Counted from the stretch's first letter, positions 1-15,727 are shown. The stretch: DNA of 64,000 nt from Sycon ciliatum (GCF_964019385.1 NC_088654.1:14716897-14780896); one strand, 5' to 3'. Numbers and translations are program-made. Notes: generated by a model not told the origin, from the letters alone.

Positions 1-408
1 GCTTTAGGAGCTGTACATACATGGACTCATTGATCCTTGAGACTGGTGATTTTCCTATGGATGCGAAAGACTGTGAATATTTTTCTCACCTTGATGATGA
101 GCCAGGGCCGAAAATTTAATGAACTGTAAGGTAAGGTAAAGTGAAGAGACTGTTCATGGATTTGTAAAAGTGACGAGTTAGTCATGTGTGAGTGTCACTG
201 AGTGGTTACGTTGGAGTTTACAAACAATTGGAACGTATTTCCACAGTTCATTTGCTGGAAAGTGGCACTCTATCTATAATGGTGTATCCGACGTATGTAC
301 ATTTACATGTAGCTGCAGTTATTGTGAAAATCACAGTACCTACTGAATTATGTGACCCGTGCAATTAGTCCTTGCCATATACGAGGCCAGAAGAGTCCAA
401 TGATAGGT

Positions 409-555
409 AGTTAGAAATTCAGCCAGGTTTTACCTAATAGCACCGGGTATGCCATTGCTAAATGTTAGGAGATAACGATCCCAAACCGGGCTTTTTGAAA
501 TACTTTCAGAAGGATTGTTTTGAGACTCAATTCGGGCGAAATCGGGATTTCAAAA
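409..555. repeat. Direct repeat copy 1 (~147 bp), intronic
   Basis: This segment is about 90% identical by eye to 2764-2910, in the same orientation. Both begin near GTTAGAAATTCAGCCAGG and end near GATTTCAAAAG. It lies just downstream (in gene sense) of the EGF exon at 640-774. It has no coding character. It may be a dispersed repeat, or a trace of exon-plus-intron duplication in the EGF gene. Confidence 0.75.
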
Positions 556-639
556 GCCAGTCGGACTAGTTCGCATGCTTGGACTGCAGTGTTGGTGATT
601 TCAGTATCATACCGCCACCATCTAAGCAAGCTGACTTAC

Positions 640-774
640 CAGGTGTGCGTGAGCATGTTGATGCGTTGAATCCAGACTTGCAGACGCAGTGGTAACTTCC
701 AATAGAGTTGACACATTCGCTGTTCTTGCCACACCTCAGTGGAGATGAGCTGCACTCGTTCACATCCAAACAGC
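640..774 (-). CDS. EGF-like (calcium-binding type) exon, minus strand
   Basis: Internal exon encoding one EGF-like domain. On the minus strand it follows an acceptor (TTCTATTGGCAG) and ends before a donor (GTAAGT at 639-634). It is 135 nt long with phase 1 at both ends, the usual symmetry of shuffled EGF exons. Six cysteines in EGF spacing are visible. DVNEC at the start and an asparagine and aromatic residue in CVNSIGSYHC match the calcium-binding EGF signature. Such domains sit in extracellular parts of secreted or membrane proteins and mediate protein contacts. Exons at 1818-1961, 3608-3742 and 7021-7371 have the same strand and phase, so I infer one gene that probably runs past the left edge. 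The gene identity is unknown. Confidence 0.85.
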
Positions 775-907
775 CTGCCAATAGAACCAGAATGATGTTC
801 ACGACTGGGAACCTAAAATTATTTTCTGTTGAAAGTACAACTTTCTCAAAAGATGTGTTCACGGGTGGGTACGTTGGCATGAAAAGGCTAAACCCAAAAG
901 CAACTTG

Positions 908-957
908 GTCCTTTTCTTTACTATAACTAATAAATCCCTGGCTCTCCATCCGAGTCT
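908..957 (-). repeat. F1 fold-back family terminus (fragment)
   Basis: About 50 bp matching the terminus of the fold-back family seen complete at 44795-45448. The diagnostic end is GGACTCGGATGGAGAGCC on the minus strand, followed by the TTTACTATAA-like stretch. It lies in an intron of the EGF gene. Confidence 0.6.
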
Positions 958-1046
958 ATCCTTCTGAAGCAGCAGGTCTATTTACGCATTATTTTCACGA
1001 GGATAATAATGATGACGTCACGTCCATTGCAGTCCTCTGAATACTA

Positions 1047-1460
1047 GTGACTAGGCTGTATAATGTAGCCCATCCACAAAAGCAGAAATTGTTCTCGACA
1101 TTTGATGGACATTTATTCACCTCCTTCAGCGCAATACGGTTCGGCAAAGGTTGCCTCGCGTTTCGGGGAACCCAGCTGTCGAACACCTTACCCAGCGATA
1201 TACGTGCCATCTCCGCGCTCCGCCAGTTCCGCGCCAGTATAAGCCCGCATACCCTTAGTACCTTGAGTACCAAACGTCCTGTTTGATGATTAGCAGGCTT
1301 AGTTTCTCTCCACCTCTATCCTTATGACATCCCTCCCCAATTTCATTTTAAAGAATATTACTGCTTTCTATCTGCATTCCCCACCTTTTTCATTGGGCAA
1401 ATCTGCCCGTTTGGTTTGCGAATTAAAATACACACATTAACAACAACAACAACAGCAACA
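1047..1460 (+). pseudogene. LINE 3' end: RT C-terminal remnant plus (AAC)n tail
   Basis: An open frame at 1047-1286 ends with a stretch resembling the C-terminus of CR1/L2-type LINE polymerases: a hydrophobic block, then a form of the LWNxLPxxIR motif (LSNTLPSDIR), then a run that aligns with the usual SLxxFK region. About 170 bp of T/C-rich 3' UTR follow, then AATTAAAATAC and an (AAC)n-type tail at 1438-1462. Similar UTR ends occur near 9230-9315. The copy is strongly 5' truncated and lies in an EGF-gene intron. It is a non-functional remnant. Confidence 0.6.
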
Positions 1461-1463
1461 AAA

Positions 1464-1640
1464 CAGTAAAACCTGGTTTAAGCGACCACCCCACCGTGTG
1501 TGCAAAAGCGGTCTTTAAAGCCAGGTGGTCTTCAGAACCAGGTCCCACAGTGTCTGTGTAGAACTGTCCGTACATGGAGGAACGGTCGTTAAGAGCAGGT
1601 GGTCGCTAAAACGAGAGGTCGCTTACACCAGATTTTACTG
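1464..1640. mobile_element. pogo/Tigger-like MITE (177 bp)
   Basis: The ends are inverted: CAGTAAAACCTGGTTTAAGC on the left and, read from the right, CAGTAAAATCTGGTGTAAGC. TA follows on the right (1641-1642); the left TA is degraded. A CAGT start, TA target and small size fit a non-autonomous pogo/Tigger (Tc1-mariner superfamily) element. It carries no coding sequence. It sits immediately after the (AAC)n tail of a LINE remnant. Confidence 0.7.
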
Positions 1641-1817
1641 TAGTATCAAAAGGAAAATCCGCACCTCCGCAATACTACCGACTACACAAATCAAAATAGG
1701 CCAACGTTGAATCCAATCAGAAGTAGGGATTGTGCAATCTTTAAAAAAAGGTCCTACCTATAATTATATCAGTATATTCCATTAAATTTTATTGTCAGCC
1801 TGGACTTCTCATCTTAC

Positions 1818-1961
1818 CTGTGTAAGGCCATGAGGTCGGGGTGAAGCCAGCTTTGCAATCGCATATGTAACTACCCAATGTGTTCACGCATTTGGTGTTG
1901 CTGGGACAGGACACTGACATTGCTTTACACTCGTCAAAATCCATACAACCCAAACGAGCAC
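1818..1961 (-). CDS. EGF-like (calcium-binding type) exon, minus strand
   Basis: A 144-nt exon between an acceptor (CTGACAG ending at 1962) and a donor (GTAAGA starting at 1817), phase 1 at both ends. The translation contains FDEC, CPSNTKC, CVNTLGSY and CDCKAGF, giving the EGF cysteine ladder C1-C5. A sixth cysteine is not seen: the end reads FTPTSWPYT, so this domain lacks the last cysteine or completes it in the next exon. The gene context is as for 640-774. No ATG is expected because the exon is internal. Confidence 0.8.
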
Positions 1962-2013
1962 CTGTCAGATATGGACCGAAATAATATACATTGCAAGTTT
2001 AACACACATGTAG

Positions 2014-2015
<2 letters not shown>

Positions 2016-2052
<37 letters not shown>
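2016..2052. repeat. (ATT)n microsatellite
   Basis: About twelve ATT units in an intron of the EGF gene. It may be the tail of a decayed retroelement, since several LINE and Penelope-like ends in this window finish in TTA/TAA repeats. Confidence 0.9.
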
Positions 2053-2053
<1 letters not shown>

Positions 2054-2404
2054 TCGTATACGTCCCGAATGGGACTCACGACGGCAGAATTGTCTGTGAG
2101 CATGTGTGTGTGTGAGAGTGGAAACCGAAATGAAAAAGAAAAAAGGAGAGTCTTGAAATATTATGTCAAATTTAAGAAGAGCAGTACTAGACTAAATGGC
2201 TGAGCAGATGTTTCTCCATGTCGTCCACGCCAGTCTAGAAGAACAAATCGAAAATGCTCTGAACGAAGCGTTTTCCTTCCATTCTCATTTGCAAGGAGTA
2301 AGGCAAAATGACTACAACACCAACACTATAATACTATGAACATATGATTGTAGTACAGTTCGTTATTCTTTCTATGTTCTATGTTCTATGTTCTGTGCTG
2401 CGTC

Positions 2405-2470
2405 TTTGCCTTGATACTAGATGGTGATGGTGTTCCTGCGGATGCGGAAAACCGCGTCTCACCCGAACCG
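2405..2470. repeat. Short dispersed repeat, copy near 3210-3275
   Basis: The stretch around GTTCCTGCGGATGCGGAAAA recurs at 3229-3248 as GTTCCTACGGATGCGGAAAA, followed in both places by GTCTC, CGAACCGT and AATTT. A weaker trace lies near 50-75. There is no coding sense. The rest of 2100-3600 shows only these repeats and no supported exon. Confidence 0.5.
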
Positions 2471-2763
2471 TAATTTGTTTCTCTATGTTTATGGGTCGCG
2501 CAATCTATCATTGTTTTTTAGCTACTCTGCTTTGTGTGGTACTACCACCTCGCCAATGTTCTTTTATTTAAAAGGAAGAGGAGGCTCTTTCAGAATTTTG
2601 AAGCTCCATTTTAGCCTTCTCAACATTTCACTACACCTCGAACTCACAACAAACGAAGCCCTCGGCTGCACCACGTACACGTGACCTGGACATTTGGAAA
2701 CAATCGTTATGCATGTACGTAGTGTAGTCGAGGACATCGTGTGTCGCGAGCTTGAGGTGTAGG

Positions 2764-2910
2764 GAGTTAGAAATTCAGCCAGGTTTATCTAATAGCACCG
2801 GGCATGCCATTGCTAAATGTAAGGAGATAACGATGCCAAATCAGGTTTTTAAATACTGTCAGAAGGATTGTTTTGAGACTCAATTCGGGTGAAATCAGGA
2901 TTTCAAAAGG
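2764..2910. repeat. Direct repeat copy 2 (~147 bp), intronic
   Basis: Second copy of the repeat at 409-555, same orientation, about 90% identical by eye. It lies between the EGF exons at 1818-1961 and 3608-3742. Confidence 0.75.
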
Positions 2911-3607
2911 TTTAGGCGTATCAATACCAAAGGATCAGTCGGGGAAGTGACGGCCTGAAATGATAATAATCATGATTATTTTGCACGCACACTCATATGG
3001 CCGAAGCCAATCAAAAGAGGTGAGTGCTATTATGGCCAGCCATGGTAAGCTAAACAAGCTGGACTGTGTACTTGTGAAAACCGTTCAAACTGTTGCTGTT
3101 GAAGAGATCGGTGCTATTGAGAAACCCGAAGTGCATCCGCCTAATATACTTAGGAAGTGAAAATCAAGCAATGATTATACAAGTACTTCAAAAGTAAGAT
3201 TATAGGTGAACTTTCGATGGGTGGTGGCGTTCCTACGGATGCGGAAAACCCGGCTTCCAGCCGAGTCTCATGCGAACCGTGAATTTATTTCAATGGGCGT
3301 CTCGTGTGCTCTGCTTGGAAGTCTTGAGTCAGTGAAGTGTGCAGCCAGTCGGCTGAAAATTGCGAGCTCCGGTGTGAGGAGCACCTTTGGCCGAAGCCGA
3401 AGTCGTTACCACTGTCTCGTGCTGATTATAGGTGGAAGTGGTAGTAAGGCATTGGCGTTTAGAACCCTTTTCCAATACTGTTCAACTGTACATTCAGGCA
3501 ACCACCTACTGTACCTGTGCAGCACTGTTATACGATCAGCTGCCAGTCGGCAATGGTTAGTTTTCTCTAAACTACAGGGTTTCTTAATCAGAACGCTAGC
3601 GCCTCAC

Positions 3608-3742
3608 CCGATATCGATGGTGCCGTGTAACCAGTCTTGCATAAACAGACTGTGCCACCAATTGTGCTGACGCAATTGCTGTTGGCACCACAAGGATATA
3701 CTGTAGCTCTGCACCCATCGACAACGCAAAAGAACCCATCAC
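3608..3742 (-). CDS. EGF-like exon, minus strand
   Basis: A 135-nt exon between an acceptor (GTGAATAG ending at 3743) and a donor (GTGAGG starting at 3607), phase 1 at both ends. It opens with GDGFFC, the typical end of a preceding EGF domain, then runs through a second EGF start with CGANSNC, CVSTIGG and CLCKTGY. The exon boundary therefore cuts inside an EGF unit. An in-frame stop just upstream of the AG supports the splice site. It has the same strand and phase as the other EGF exons and is probably the same gene. Confidence 0.75.
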
Positions 3743-3908
3743 CTATTCACGTGAAAGACGAGAAGCAACGACAGACAACCATTTTTCAGGATCCTGATAC
3801 ATGATACGTTCGTTGGTAGGTTTTATTTTTACTTCGCTAGAATGAACAGGCAATGCTGCTTTCTTTCCTGGACAAGTGAATTGGCCAAGCTCCCACAAAA
3901 TGTATAGA

Positions 3909-3985
3909 AAATAAAAAGGAACAAAGAACTACACGTCACGCTATACTCTAAAATAATGTCCATTAACACCACCAGTTACTAAAAA
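3909..3985. repeat. F1 fold-back family fragment
   Basis: Carries the sub-terminal F1 sequence: AAAAAGGAACAAAGAACTAC, a degraded ACACGTCACGCTATA, then TGTCCATTAACACCACCAG. No terminal GACTCGG end remains. Non-coding. Confidence 0.55.
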
Positions 3986-4563
3986 ATGATTGCATACGCA
4001 TCAATGGAGGACGCTGTGAGGCACAGGAGGGGAGCTCCAAGGTCCTGTTTAGTCACCACCCTCCAGCAAGACGTCAAGTTCACCACCGTCGCATTGAAGA
4101 CGAAGCGGCACCTCGAAACCCTAAGAAGTTGTGCAGTTGACCGGCAGAAGTGGAGTAACATTTGTTCTGCGGTGGTGTGAACACACATGACCGGCTGTGA
4201 TTTGGGTGTGGACACACATGACCAACTGTGATGATCAATGATTTCATTTCATTTATCTTATTTTATTTTCTAAGAAAGAGCTTTGCTGATGTGGTGTATT
4301 GGAACTCATGTGAAATCGACACCGTGATTGTTTTCATCAAATAGTATATCTTCTCTTTTCTCCCTCTGCCGCGGTGCTTTTTGTTACTCCATTGTCGTTA
4401 GTTCCCTTTGGAACGTAGACGAGAATCATTATTTGATAACCGCAATCAGTAATACAAGCTGGATCGACATTTTGTGTACACTGTATTCATGTAATGTAAA
4501 ACTGTGGAGACAATGTGCAATAAAACGATGAAAATGTGAAGAAATTGTGTAGATAAAAAAAGG

Positions 4564-4601
4564 GATTCAAACAAGTTTTCGTACAACACTTATCAGGAAT
4601 C
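4564..4601 (-). ncRNA. Degenerate hammerhead ribozyme relic
   Basis: On the minus strand the order is GATTC, CTGATAA, GTGTTGTAC, GAAA, ACTTGTTT, GAATC. This is the arrangement of a small hammerhead whose stem I is the GATTC/GAATC pair. The core should read CTGATGA; here G8, a catalytic base, has become A, so cleavage should be lost. The intact counterpart is at 29626-29663. Confidence 0.5.
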
Positions 4602-4879
4602 TTAATTGTACTAAAGGACACTGAAAACGAAATTGAACTATTATAGAAAAGCTAAGTTAGAGAAATAACACTAAGAACAACAGCAGTGAAAATTACAAGT
4701 GTGAATTTTAACAATGAAAGCGAGAGCAATAAAGAATGTGTGTACTAACACTAAACTTGCAACTGAAAAATTAACAAAGAAGAGAAAGAAAGAAGGAAGG
4801 ACAAAGTGATAACAAATAACAGCAGTACATTACACCTAGAACATTAACGGCCAAGCTTGGCCGCACCAAATATGACACT

Positions 4880-5713
4880 TTACTTGAACAATTTCAACCC
4901 AATTATACTATCTTTCTGTACACACAAATTAGGCTTATACAGACGCTGACAGATGGCTTCCAAAACTTTTAACTGTAGTCCATAACCATGACGACCACGG
5001 CACAATACAGTGAATGAAGAGTCGGAGTACGAATTGCAACAATCAGGACTAGCCAACAGATGATTGTACACTGAAGACTTGCTACCACGAAACCTACGCA
5101 CAACACTAACATTCTCACCGGCACTCTCACGATCACCACAATCGTCGCTCTCCGACTCATTGCTCCCTTCACTGTCCGTCCCATCATCTGCTTCCTCTGC
5201 GCTCTCCCTGTTATCCCGCCTGACATGGTCCATTGAACGGGACTCGGCCGTCACACTGCTCTCACTTCCCTCCTTACGCCGTTGTCCGTTGAGTGCGTAG
5301 TTTCTGTTGCAGTTGGCTGTTGATCGTCTTGGTCTTTCAATAGTGGGCTTGGATGGTGGATTAGTTGTGGTTGCTGTAGATTGCATTGTTGGTGATGGTG
5401 TGGGAGCTGCCGATACGCAAGGTGAGTCTTTTCGGGTTGGCAATTGTAGTGTCAATGCCCCTGCCGGTGTTGCTCGCGGTCTGTCACTGGCAAGCTCCAC
5501 CGCCGCAATAGCGGACGGCGGAAGACCAGGAGGAGGCAGTGGGACCGGAATCGCAAGCGGCACCACCCCAGCCAAAGCCGCCGGCCCAACCCAAAAAGCC
5601 TCACATTGCGTATCGGCAGCTCCCACACCATCACCAACAATGCAATCTACAGCAACCACAACTAATCCACCATCCAAGCCCACTATTGAAAGACAAAGAC
5701 GATCAACAGCCAA
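4880..5713 (-). pseudogene. Penelope-like ORF 3' part: acidic linker plus GIY-YIG-like tail
   Basis: An open frame of 277 codons whose first ~45 residues come from an inverted duplication, so that start is not genuine. It holds a Pro/Thr/Ser-rich stretch, an acidic Glu/Asp/Ser region (around EEADDGTDSEGSNES) and a C-terminal part with SSVYNHLL, FTVLCRGRHGY, LEAICQRLYKP and LCVQKDS. That last pattern resembles the C-terminal half of the GIY-YIG endonuclease domain of Penelope-like retroelements. The catalytic GIY and YIG motifs and the whole RT are missing. In P2 the same frame is broken by one base. Confidence 0.5.
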
Positions 5714-5718
5714 CTACA
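5312..5718. repeat. Inverted repeat at the P1 dimer junction
   Basis: 5312-5432 and 5593-5718 are reverse complements with few differences; the spacer is about 160 bp. Because of this, both strands encode an almost identical ~40-residue stretch. It marks the head-to-head junction of two Penelope-like copies. Confidence 0.8.
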
Positions 5719-5924
5719 AAAACGAAAACTTGTTTGAATCCCTTTTTTATCTACACAATTTCTTCACATTTTCATCGTTTTATTGCACATTGTCTCCACA
5801 GTTTTACATTACATGAATGCAGTGTACACAAAATGTCGATCCAGCTTGTATTACTGATTGCGGTTATCAAATTGTTGTCTCCTCGCCGTTTGTTCAAGAA
5901 TTATTGCTATTATTATTATTAATA

Positions 5925-6122
5925 TAAAATCAGCTCATGTGATAACATTGCACTGTACTGACCGACGGTACTGACGTTCTATAACTAACTGGCTAACAGC
6001 TCTAGGACATCTTGGATGCGGTATTACAACAGCCTTCCAACTTGGAAGGTTCTGTAACTTGTATTTCCTTGGTCCTTTTAATTTTTTTAAAATTAATCCT
6101 TGGCTCTCCATCCGAGTCCATT
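5925..6122 (-). repeat. F1 fold-back family, half element
   Basis: Ends on the right with the F1 terminus (GGACTCGGATGGAGAGCCAA on the minus strand). It contains the family's internal palindrome CCTTCCAACTTGGAAGG at 6034-6050 and the block AACTAACTGGCTAACAGCTC. The mirror half is absent. Non-coding, in an EGF-gene intron. Confidence 0.65.
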
Positions 6123-6337
6123 CTCCCACAAAATGACAAAGAAAAAGAAAAAAACTACATGAGAGTAATAGATAATGTTTTCATATCACCTGCAATATTA
6201 ATATTCATGGTCTCCTATTCAAGCATTACAACATGCAAAATAGTTTGCAGTCTGATTAGATAACCTGCTAAGTGGCGTGAAGAAAAAAACATTGAGCCAA
6301 GGAATCTCTCAGGGTAAGGATCATCTTAACATTGGCC

Positions 6338-6960
6338 ATGAAAGTGAACTTTTAATGGACGTGTGAATTGAGATGTGGTAGGGCAGGACGGCAAGAGGGG
6401 AATACTAGGCTGTCAGATCCCGAAGTACATGTATTTTGTAGTGTTTTATGTAATCATCATTGCAAATCAAACGGACAGTCATGCCCAAACGGATGAAATA
6501 TAGAATAACCTGGATAGGTGGAGTATAGAAAATAGTGAGCTTAGAGATCTCTCGGGACAGGGCACATCCTAGCATTACCCATTGTGGTGATATTATAGCA
6601 CCTTTCCCTGCATGGGTCTTGGCACTCAGGCCGCTAGTGCTACTGTTCGCACCCTAGGCCCTGCACTGCTGTACCTCTGGCGCCTTGCGCATAACACATT
6701 CACATGTCACCTTTCAAGCCGCCTTTGCAGCCAGCTTCCCTTTAAAAGCCATTGCGTTTTACTGATGACTCATTCTCATCTTTCGAAGAGTTGGTCTGCC
6801 TTGAGCAGGACACAACACCCATGAAAGTAAACTTTCAATAGACGCTTGAATCAGGATGTGGTAGGGCAGGACTTTAAAGAGGGGAAGGGACAAAAGATTC
6901 CATAACTTAGCACCTGCAAATACTGGTTTGTAAGATACCGAAGTACTGCGGATGGATGGG
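6338..6960 (-). pseudogene. Two decayed LINE RT C-terminal fragments
   Basis: 6338-6430 and 6817-6945 share a diverged repeat around GTGGTAGGGCAGGAC. On the minus strand the second gives FAGAKLWNLLSLPLFKVLP, like the GxxLWNxLPxxI stretch near the end of CR1/L2 LINE polymerases. Both are short and interrupted. Nothing else is recognisable in 6130-7020. Confidence 0.4.
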
Positions 6961-7020
6961 CTGCTTGACAAATACCATCCTATACTGAATGACAAGGGGA
7001 CTCTGCACTCGTGCACTCAC

Positions 7021-7371
7021 CCATAAAGCCTGATTTGCAGGTACATGTGTAGTTGGCATCAGTGTTCTGGCATATGGCATTCAAGTGACATGCGTGTGTT
7101 CCCTCCGAACATTCGTCCGCCAGTTCACAAAGATGGCTGCCTAGTTTGAGGCCTGTTCTGCAGCTGCATTCATACGCACTGGATTGTTGATTAAACTGGC
7201 ACACTGGGTACTTGTTGCATGCTGCGGTGCGTATTTCAGGATTACACACTTTTGTGCTGACACATGTGTTTCCATTGTATACAAACCCCGCTTGGCATTG
7301 GCAGAAATAGTCCGTCTTGCCTTTGTTGGAGTAGCATTGAAATTCCGAATTAACGCTACAGTTATACACCA
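7021..7371 (-). CDS. Exon encoding about three EGF-like domains, minus strand
   Basis: A 351-nt exon between an acceptor (CTTTTTCAG ending at 7372) and a donor (GTGAGT starting at 7020), phase 1 at both ends. The translation shows three cysteine-rich units. The first runs to [14 protein letters not shown], the second contains [17 protein letters not shown], the third has [16 protein letters not shown] and CTCKSGFMG. The third resembles a calcium-binding EGF start, with a partial match. It is the most upstream exon of this gene that I can support; no signal-peptide exon is visible within about 2 kb upstream. Confidence 0.85.
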
Positions 7372-7678
7372 CTGAAAAAGTCGACAAAAAAAGAAAGAAA
7401 ACACAGCACATGCATTTTCCGATAAATCTTTACCAAGGTAGTAGTGAGGCGCTTCGGGCCACATTCTAGTTTCTAGGTCCGTTCATCAGTGGACAATATC
7501 GGAATTGAGGGCAAGATGAGCTGGAGTGAGATATGGATTCATTACACGCATAATCCATGACATTGCTTTCGTTCTCAGCAGAGTGTTTCACCAAGAAGCT
7601 ATCTGCAGCTCATGATTGGCATTTGAGTGGTCGTTGATGCTGTTGACTCAGAAGTAGCGACAAACTCGGCCATGTAAA

Positions 7679-8163
7679 AAATAATCTTAACCGCGTCCAC
7701 CTCTCCACACTGCACTCTTGGCCCACATTCACAACAAAACTCCATAGCGAGGAAGTTCGTTCTTGGGTAGATGTTCCATATCCTCCAGACAGCTGTTTCG
7801 CTTATTAAGAGCTCCTCAGTGAAGGTAGATAACAGTAAACAGAATCACAGTCACCACTTCCGCTGCATAGCTCGCTGAGCATCCCATTGCTTTGTAAGTT
7901 GCTAATCCCTTCCCACTTTGTGTACGTGCTCTTCATTTCTCTTCTATTTTCTCTTCGTCCGTGGTTGGTCTCACCCTCTCCTCAATTCAATTGGCTGTCT
8001 TGACATGCCACCAGGTGCAGAAATAAATAAATAGATAACGAATTGCAGATAAAGATATGAATAACGTTACATCTACCCAAGAACGAACTTCCTCGCTATG
8101 GAGTTTTGTTGTGAATGTGGGCCAAGAGTGCAGTGTGGAGACGTGGACGGATAAGATTATTTT
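7679..8163. repeat. Fold-back element, ~95-bp arms
   Basis: 7679-7773 and 8069-8163 are near-perfect reverse complements (arms include CCTCGCTATGGAGTTTTGTT on the right), with a ~295-bp spacer. There is no coding sense. It resembles a small fold-back transposon or an inverted duplication of a dispersed repeat. Confidence 0.8.
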
Positions 8164-8370
8164 GATGCTGTTGTACTGTACTGTTTTAGCAAGTGAAAAG
8201 AGTGTGTCTTAGAGCACAAGAAGAATCCTTCCCGGTGTATTGTTTACCATCGACTTTAACATGTCTGACCTCTTGGTCGTGAGAATCACTACTCCGATTC
8301 TGGTATTGGTATTACATGTACATGTATGCTGGCATCATTTGTGCTATTTATCTTGTATAATAATTATTTA

Positions 8371-8529
8371 TGGAAAAGAAAAAGGACCAAGGAACTACAA
8401 GTTACGCTAAAATGTACACTAACACCACCAGTTATTAAACGATCAGCTCATGCGATAACATTGCACGACACTGACCGATGGTCTTTTTTCTTTTCTATAA
8501 ATTAATCCTTGTGTCTCCATCCGAGTCTA
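8371..8529. repeat. F1 fold-back family, short copy
   Basis: The left side has AAAAGGACCAAGGAACTACA and TAACACCACCAGTTATTAAA; the right side ends in CTCCATCCGAGTC. It is a short derivative of the F1 family. From 8534 to 9215 I see no supported gene; the open frames there have no recognisable domain. Confidence 0.6.
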
Positions 8530-9219
8530 TAATAATAATAGTAATGAAAAACGTTAAGCTCTACAACGTTGTTATATCGTGTGGCCATGTCTGCATCGAT
8601 TGTACTCGCTCCTGTTTTGGCTAGCTTTTGGTTGCAACTTACATTGTTGTGCAAAAATCTTGGCGAGCGGATCAGCATCAAAGTTTCCTCCTGAAGTCCT
8701 TTTCTTTGCCACGCCTAGAGGGCATGAGCTTGCAAGGTCAAGGATTAAGGGATTACCCTTGATATGTCTGTGCAACAAAGAATAGAAACCCAGGCGCAAA
8801 GCGTATACCATCGTTGGATTAATGGATATCTGAAGAAAGCTACTGAGGATCGAGTGGAAAGAGTGGAGTCCAAACAAACACAAATGATTCAGCCGGAAGT
8901 CTTCTCTTAAGCTGACGAAAATATTTTCGGAAAGTTCTACGTTGAGAATTGCTTACATGTCGGTGAGTTTCGTGTTTGCTGAAAAAAGGTTGAAGGGCAG
9001 CGTTATGAGATTGGTATTTGCCAGTCCCCTGAAATCAGAGGAAGAAGCAAGAGAGTAGAAGAAACAGGAAGGTATAAAGAACAAAGTTAATGTGCCGTTT
9101 CTTGGCCTTTCGACTTGTGCCAGTATTGGAAGTCGGATGTTGCTAACTCCTAATCGGGAAAACCGGGGCAATTGGCCTAATTAATAACAGTACATCCGAT
9201 TGACACTTCTCATTATTTT

Positions 9220-9315
9220 CTAAACAATTCTCCTACCCTGTAACACAATAAACCATTCGCTGCCTTGTCGTTGAGCATTTGCGCTCGTTTGGATTTGCGA
9301 GTTCAAATACAATAT
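9220..9315 (+). repeat. LINE 3' UTR fragment
   Basis: Resembles the 3' end at about 1330-1440: a C/T-rich stretch, CGTTTGGATTTGCGAGTTCA and a short A/C-rich end. It is cut by the SINE that follows. Confidence 0.4.
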
Positions 9316-9326
9316 ACAACAGAACT

Positions 9327-9639
9327 GGCAGACAGGCACAGTGGGTTGGTCTAAGACCATGCTGGAGAAACGAGAGGTACCAGGTTCAAGTCCTGCTTGG
9401 AAGCGGAAGGATTTTTCCAACCCTGCTGCGACCCACAGCAAATGGGATTTAGGCCTTTGGCCTCTGATTGGTGGATCTGATCTATCCTCCCCCACCATTT
9501 AGGAGCCGCATCTGAAGCCTGATCATGGGGCGGTGGCGACCCACGGAAGCGGAAAGGTGGTTCTTGACCAGGCAGTTGTACCACTCCTTGTTCTTGACCT
9601 GCCCGGTACGCGAACCCGTCGAGTTTTTAATATTTTTAC
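9327..9639 (+). mobile_element. tRNA-derived SINE (family S1), 313 bp, with TSD
   Basis: Flanked by an 11-bp direct repeat ACAACAGAACT (9316-9326 and 9640-9650). The head has pol III promoter-like boxes: an A-box-like AGTGGGTTGG and a B box GGTTCAAGTCC. The same family occurs at 42463-42758 and 55917-56229; this copy is the most diverged. The tail is T-rich. No protein is encoded; mobilisation would depend on a LINE partner. Confidence 0.85.
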
Positions 9640-9704
9640 ACAACAGAACTAAACCAAAAATGTCCAGCATCCAAGCAGCGGACTATCAACTGCACAACTG
9701 GAGA

Positions 9705-9957
9705 TGCAAAACTCGATTCGTTCCTTGAAGTCGCTGTAACTAGAATGTGTTTTCCCTCCTGGACTCGAGGCGTGTGACCAACACCATTTCTCCTCTCTCA
9801 CACTAATATCTCTTATTGGTCACTGGCTATCGTGAGAATAAAGATTTGAAACAACAACAACAACAACAACAACAAAAACAACAACAACAACAACCAAAAA
9901 CAACAACAGCAGCAGCAGCAGCAGCACCACCAGCAGCAGCAACAACAACAACAACAA
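9705..9957 (+). repeat. LINE 3' end with (AAC)n/(CAG)n tail
   Basis: The end TATCTCTTATTGG ... CGTGAGAATAAAGA is shared with 25335-25375, the 3' end of the RT relic. It contains an AATAAA signal. An impure CAA/CAG tract follows at 9850-9957. Confidence 0.7.
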
Positions 9958-9960
9958 CTC

Positions 9961-10166
9961 TACTTCTCAGACACATCCAGCACACCTGCTGAGGTGGATC
10001 ACCTTCTTCGACAGTTGAACATCAACAAAGAACCTGGTTAAGATGGCATATACATCCGTGTCCTGAAAAAAGCAGCAGCAGACCTAGCCCAATATCTCTG
10101 TACCTTGTTTGATACCTCCTTCCAGTATGGTGTCCTCCTACAAGCGTGGAAAGATGCAACAACCCC
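9961..10166 (+). pseudogene. LINE RT relic, N-terminal part of the RT domain
   Basis: In one frame it gives a typical start of a non-LTR RT domain: AEVDHLLRQLNINKEPG, a stop, then DGIYIRVLKKAAADLAQYL and a region ending FQYGVLLQAWKDAT. The in-frame TAA at about 10038-10040 shows it is dead. The frame then runs into poly-C, (CCA)n and (ACT)n. The matching downstream part starts at 24292, after ~14 kb of inserted DNA. About 150 residues of RT core, including the first catalytic aspartate, are missing between the two parts. Confidence 0.7.
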
Positions 10167-10217
10167 CCCCCCCCCTTCCACCACCACCACCACCACCACC
10201 ACCACCACCACCACCAC
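10159..10217. repeat. Poly-C and (CCA)n at the left edge of the ACT locus
   Basis: A run of about twelve C, then CTT, then about fourteen CCA/ACC units that grade into ACT through CTCTTTATACT. It looks like the ancestral low-complexity edge from which the (ACT)n arose. Confidence 0.9.
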
Positions 10218-10226
10218 TACTCTTTA

Positions 10227-15727
<5,501 letters not shown>

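Larger units (their letters stand above)
4429..5890 (-). mobile_element. Penelope-like element remnant, inverted dimer (copy P1)
   Basis: Both outer ends carry the same ~160-bp terminal repeat in opposite orientation (4429-4590 and 5722-5890). The block resembles P2 at 28307-29790 throughout. The minus-strand half runs from about 5592 to 4429 and contains the 3' part of an ORF with a GIY-YIG-like tail, then the terminal repeat with a hammerhead relic. The right part, from 5593, is an inverted and internally deleted second copy. Penelope-like elements often carry such pseudo-LTRs and inverted or tandem partial copies. No RT domain remains, so the copy is 5' truncated and inactive. Confidence 0.65.

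Noticed and set aside
4429-5890. Ordinary TIR DNA transposon
   Set aside because: The inverted ends fit, but the interior encodes a GIY-YIG-like tail and the ends carry hammerhead motifs, which point to a Penelope-like retroelement.
8572-8883. 103-residue minus-strand open frame
   Set aside because: No domain, no splice context and no repeat copy that conserves it.
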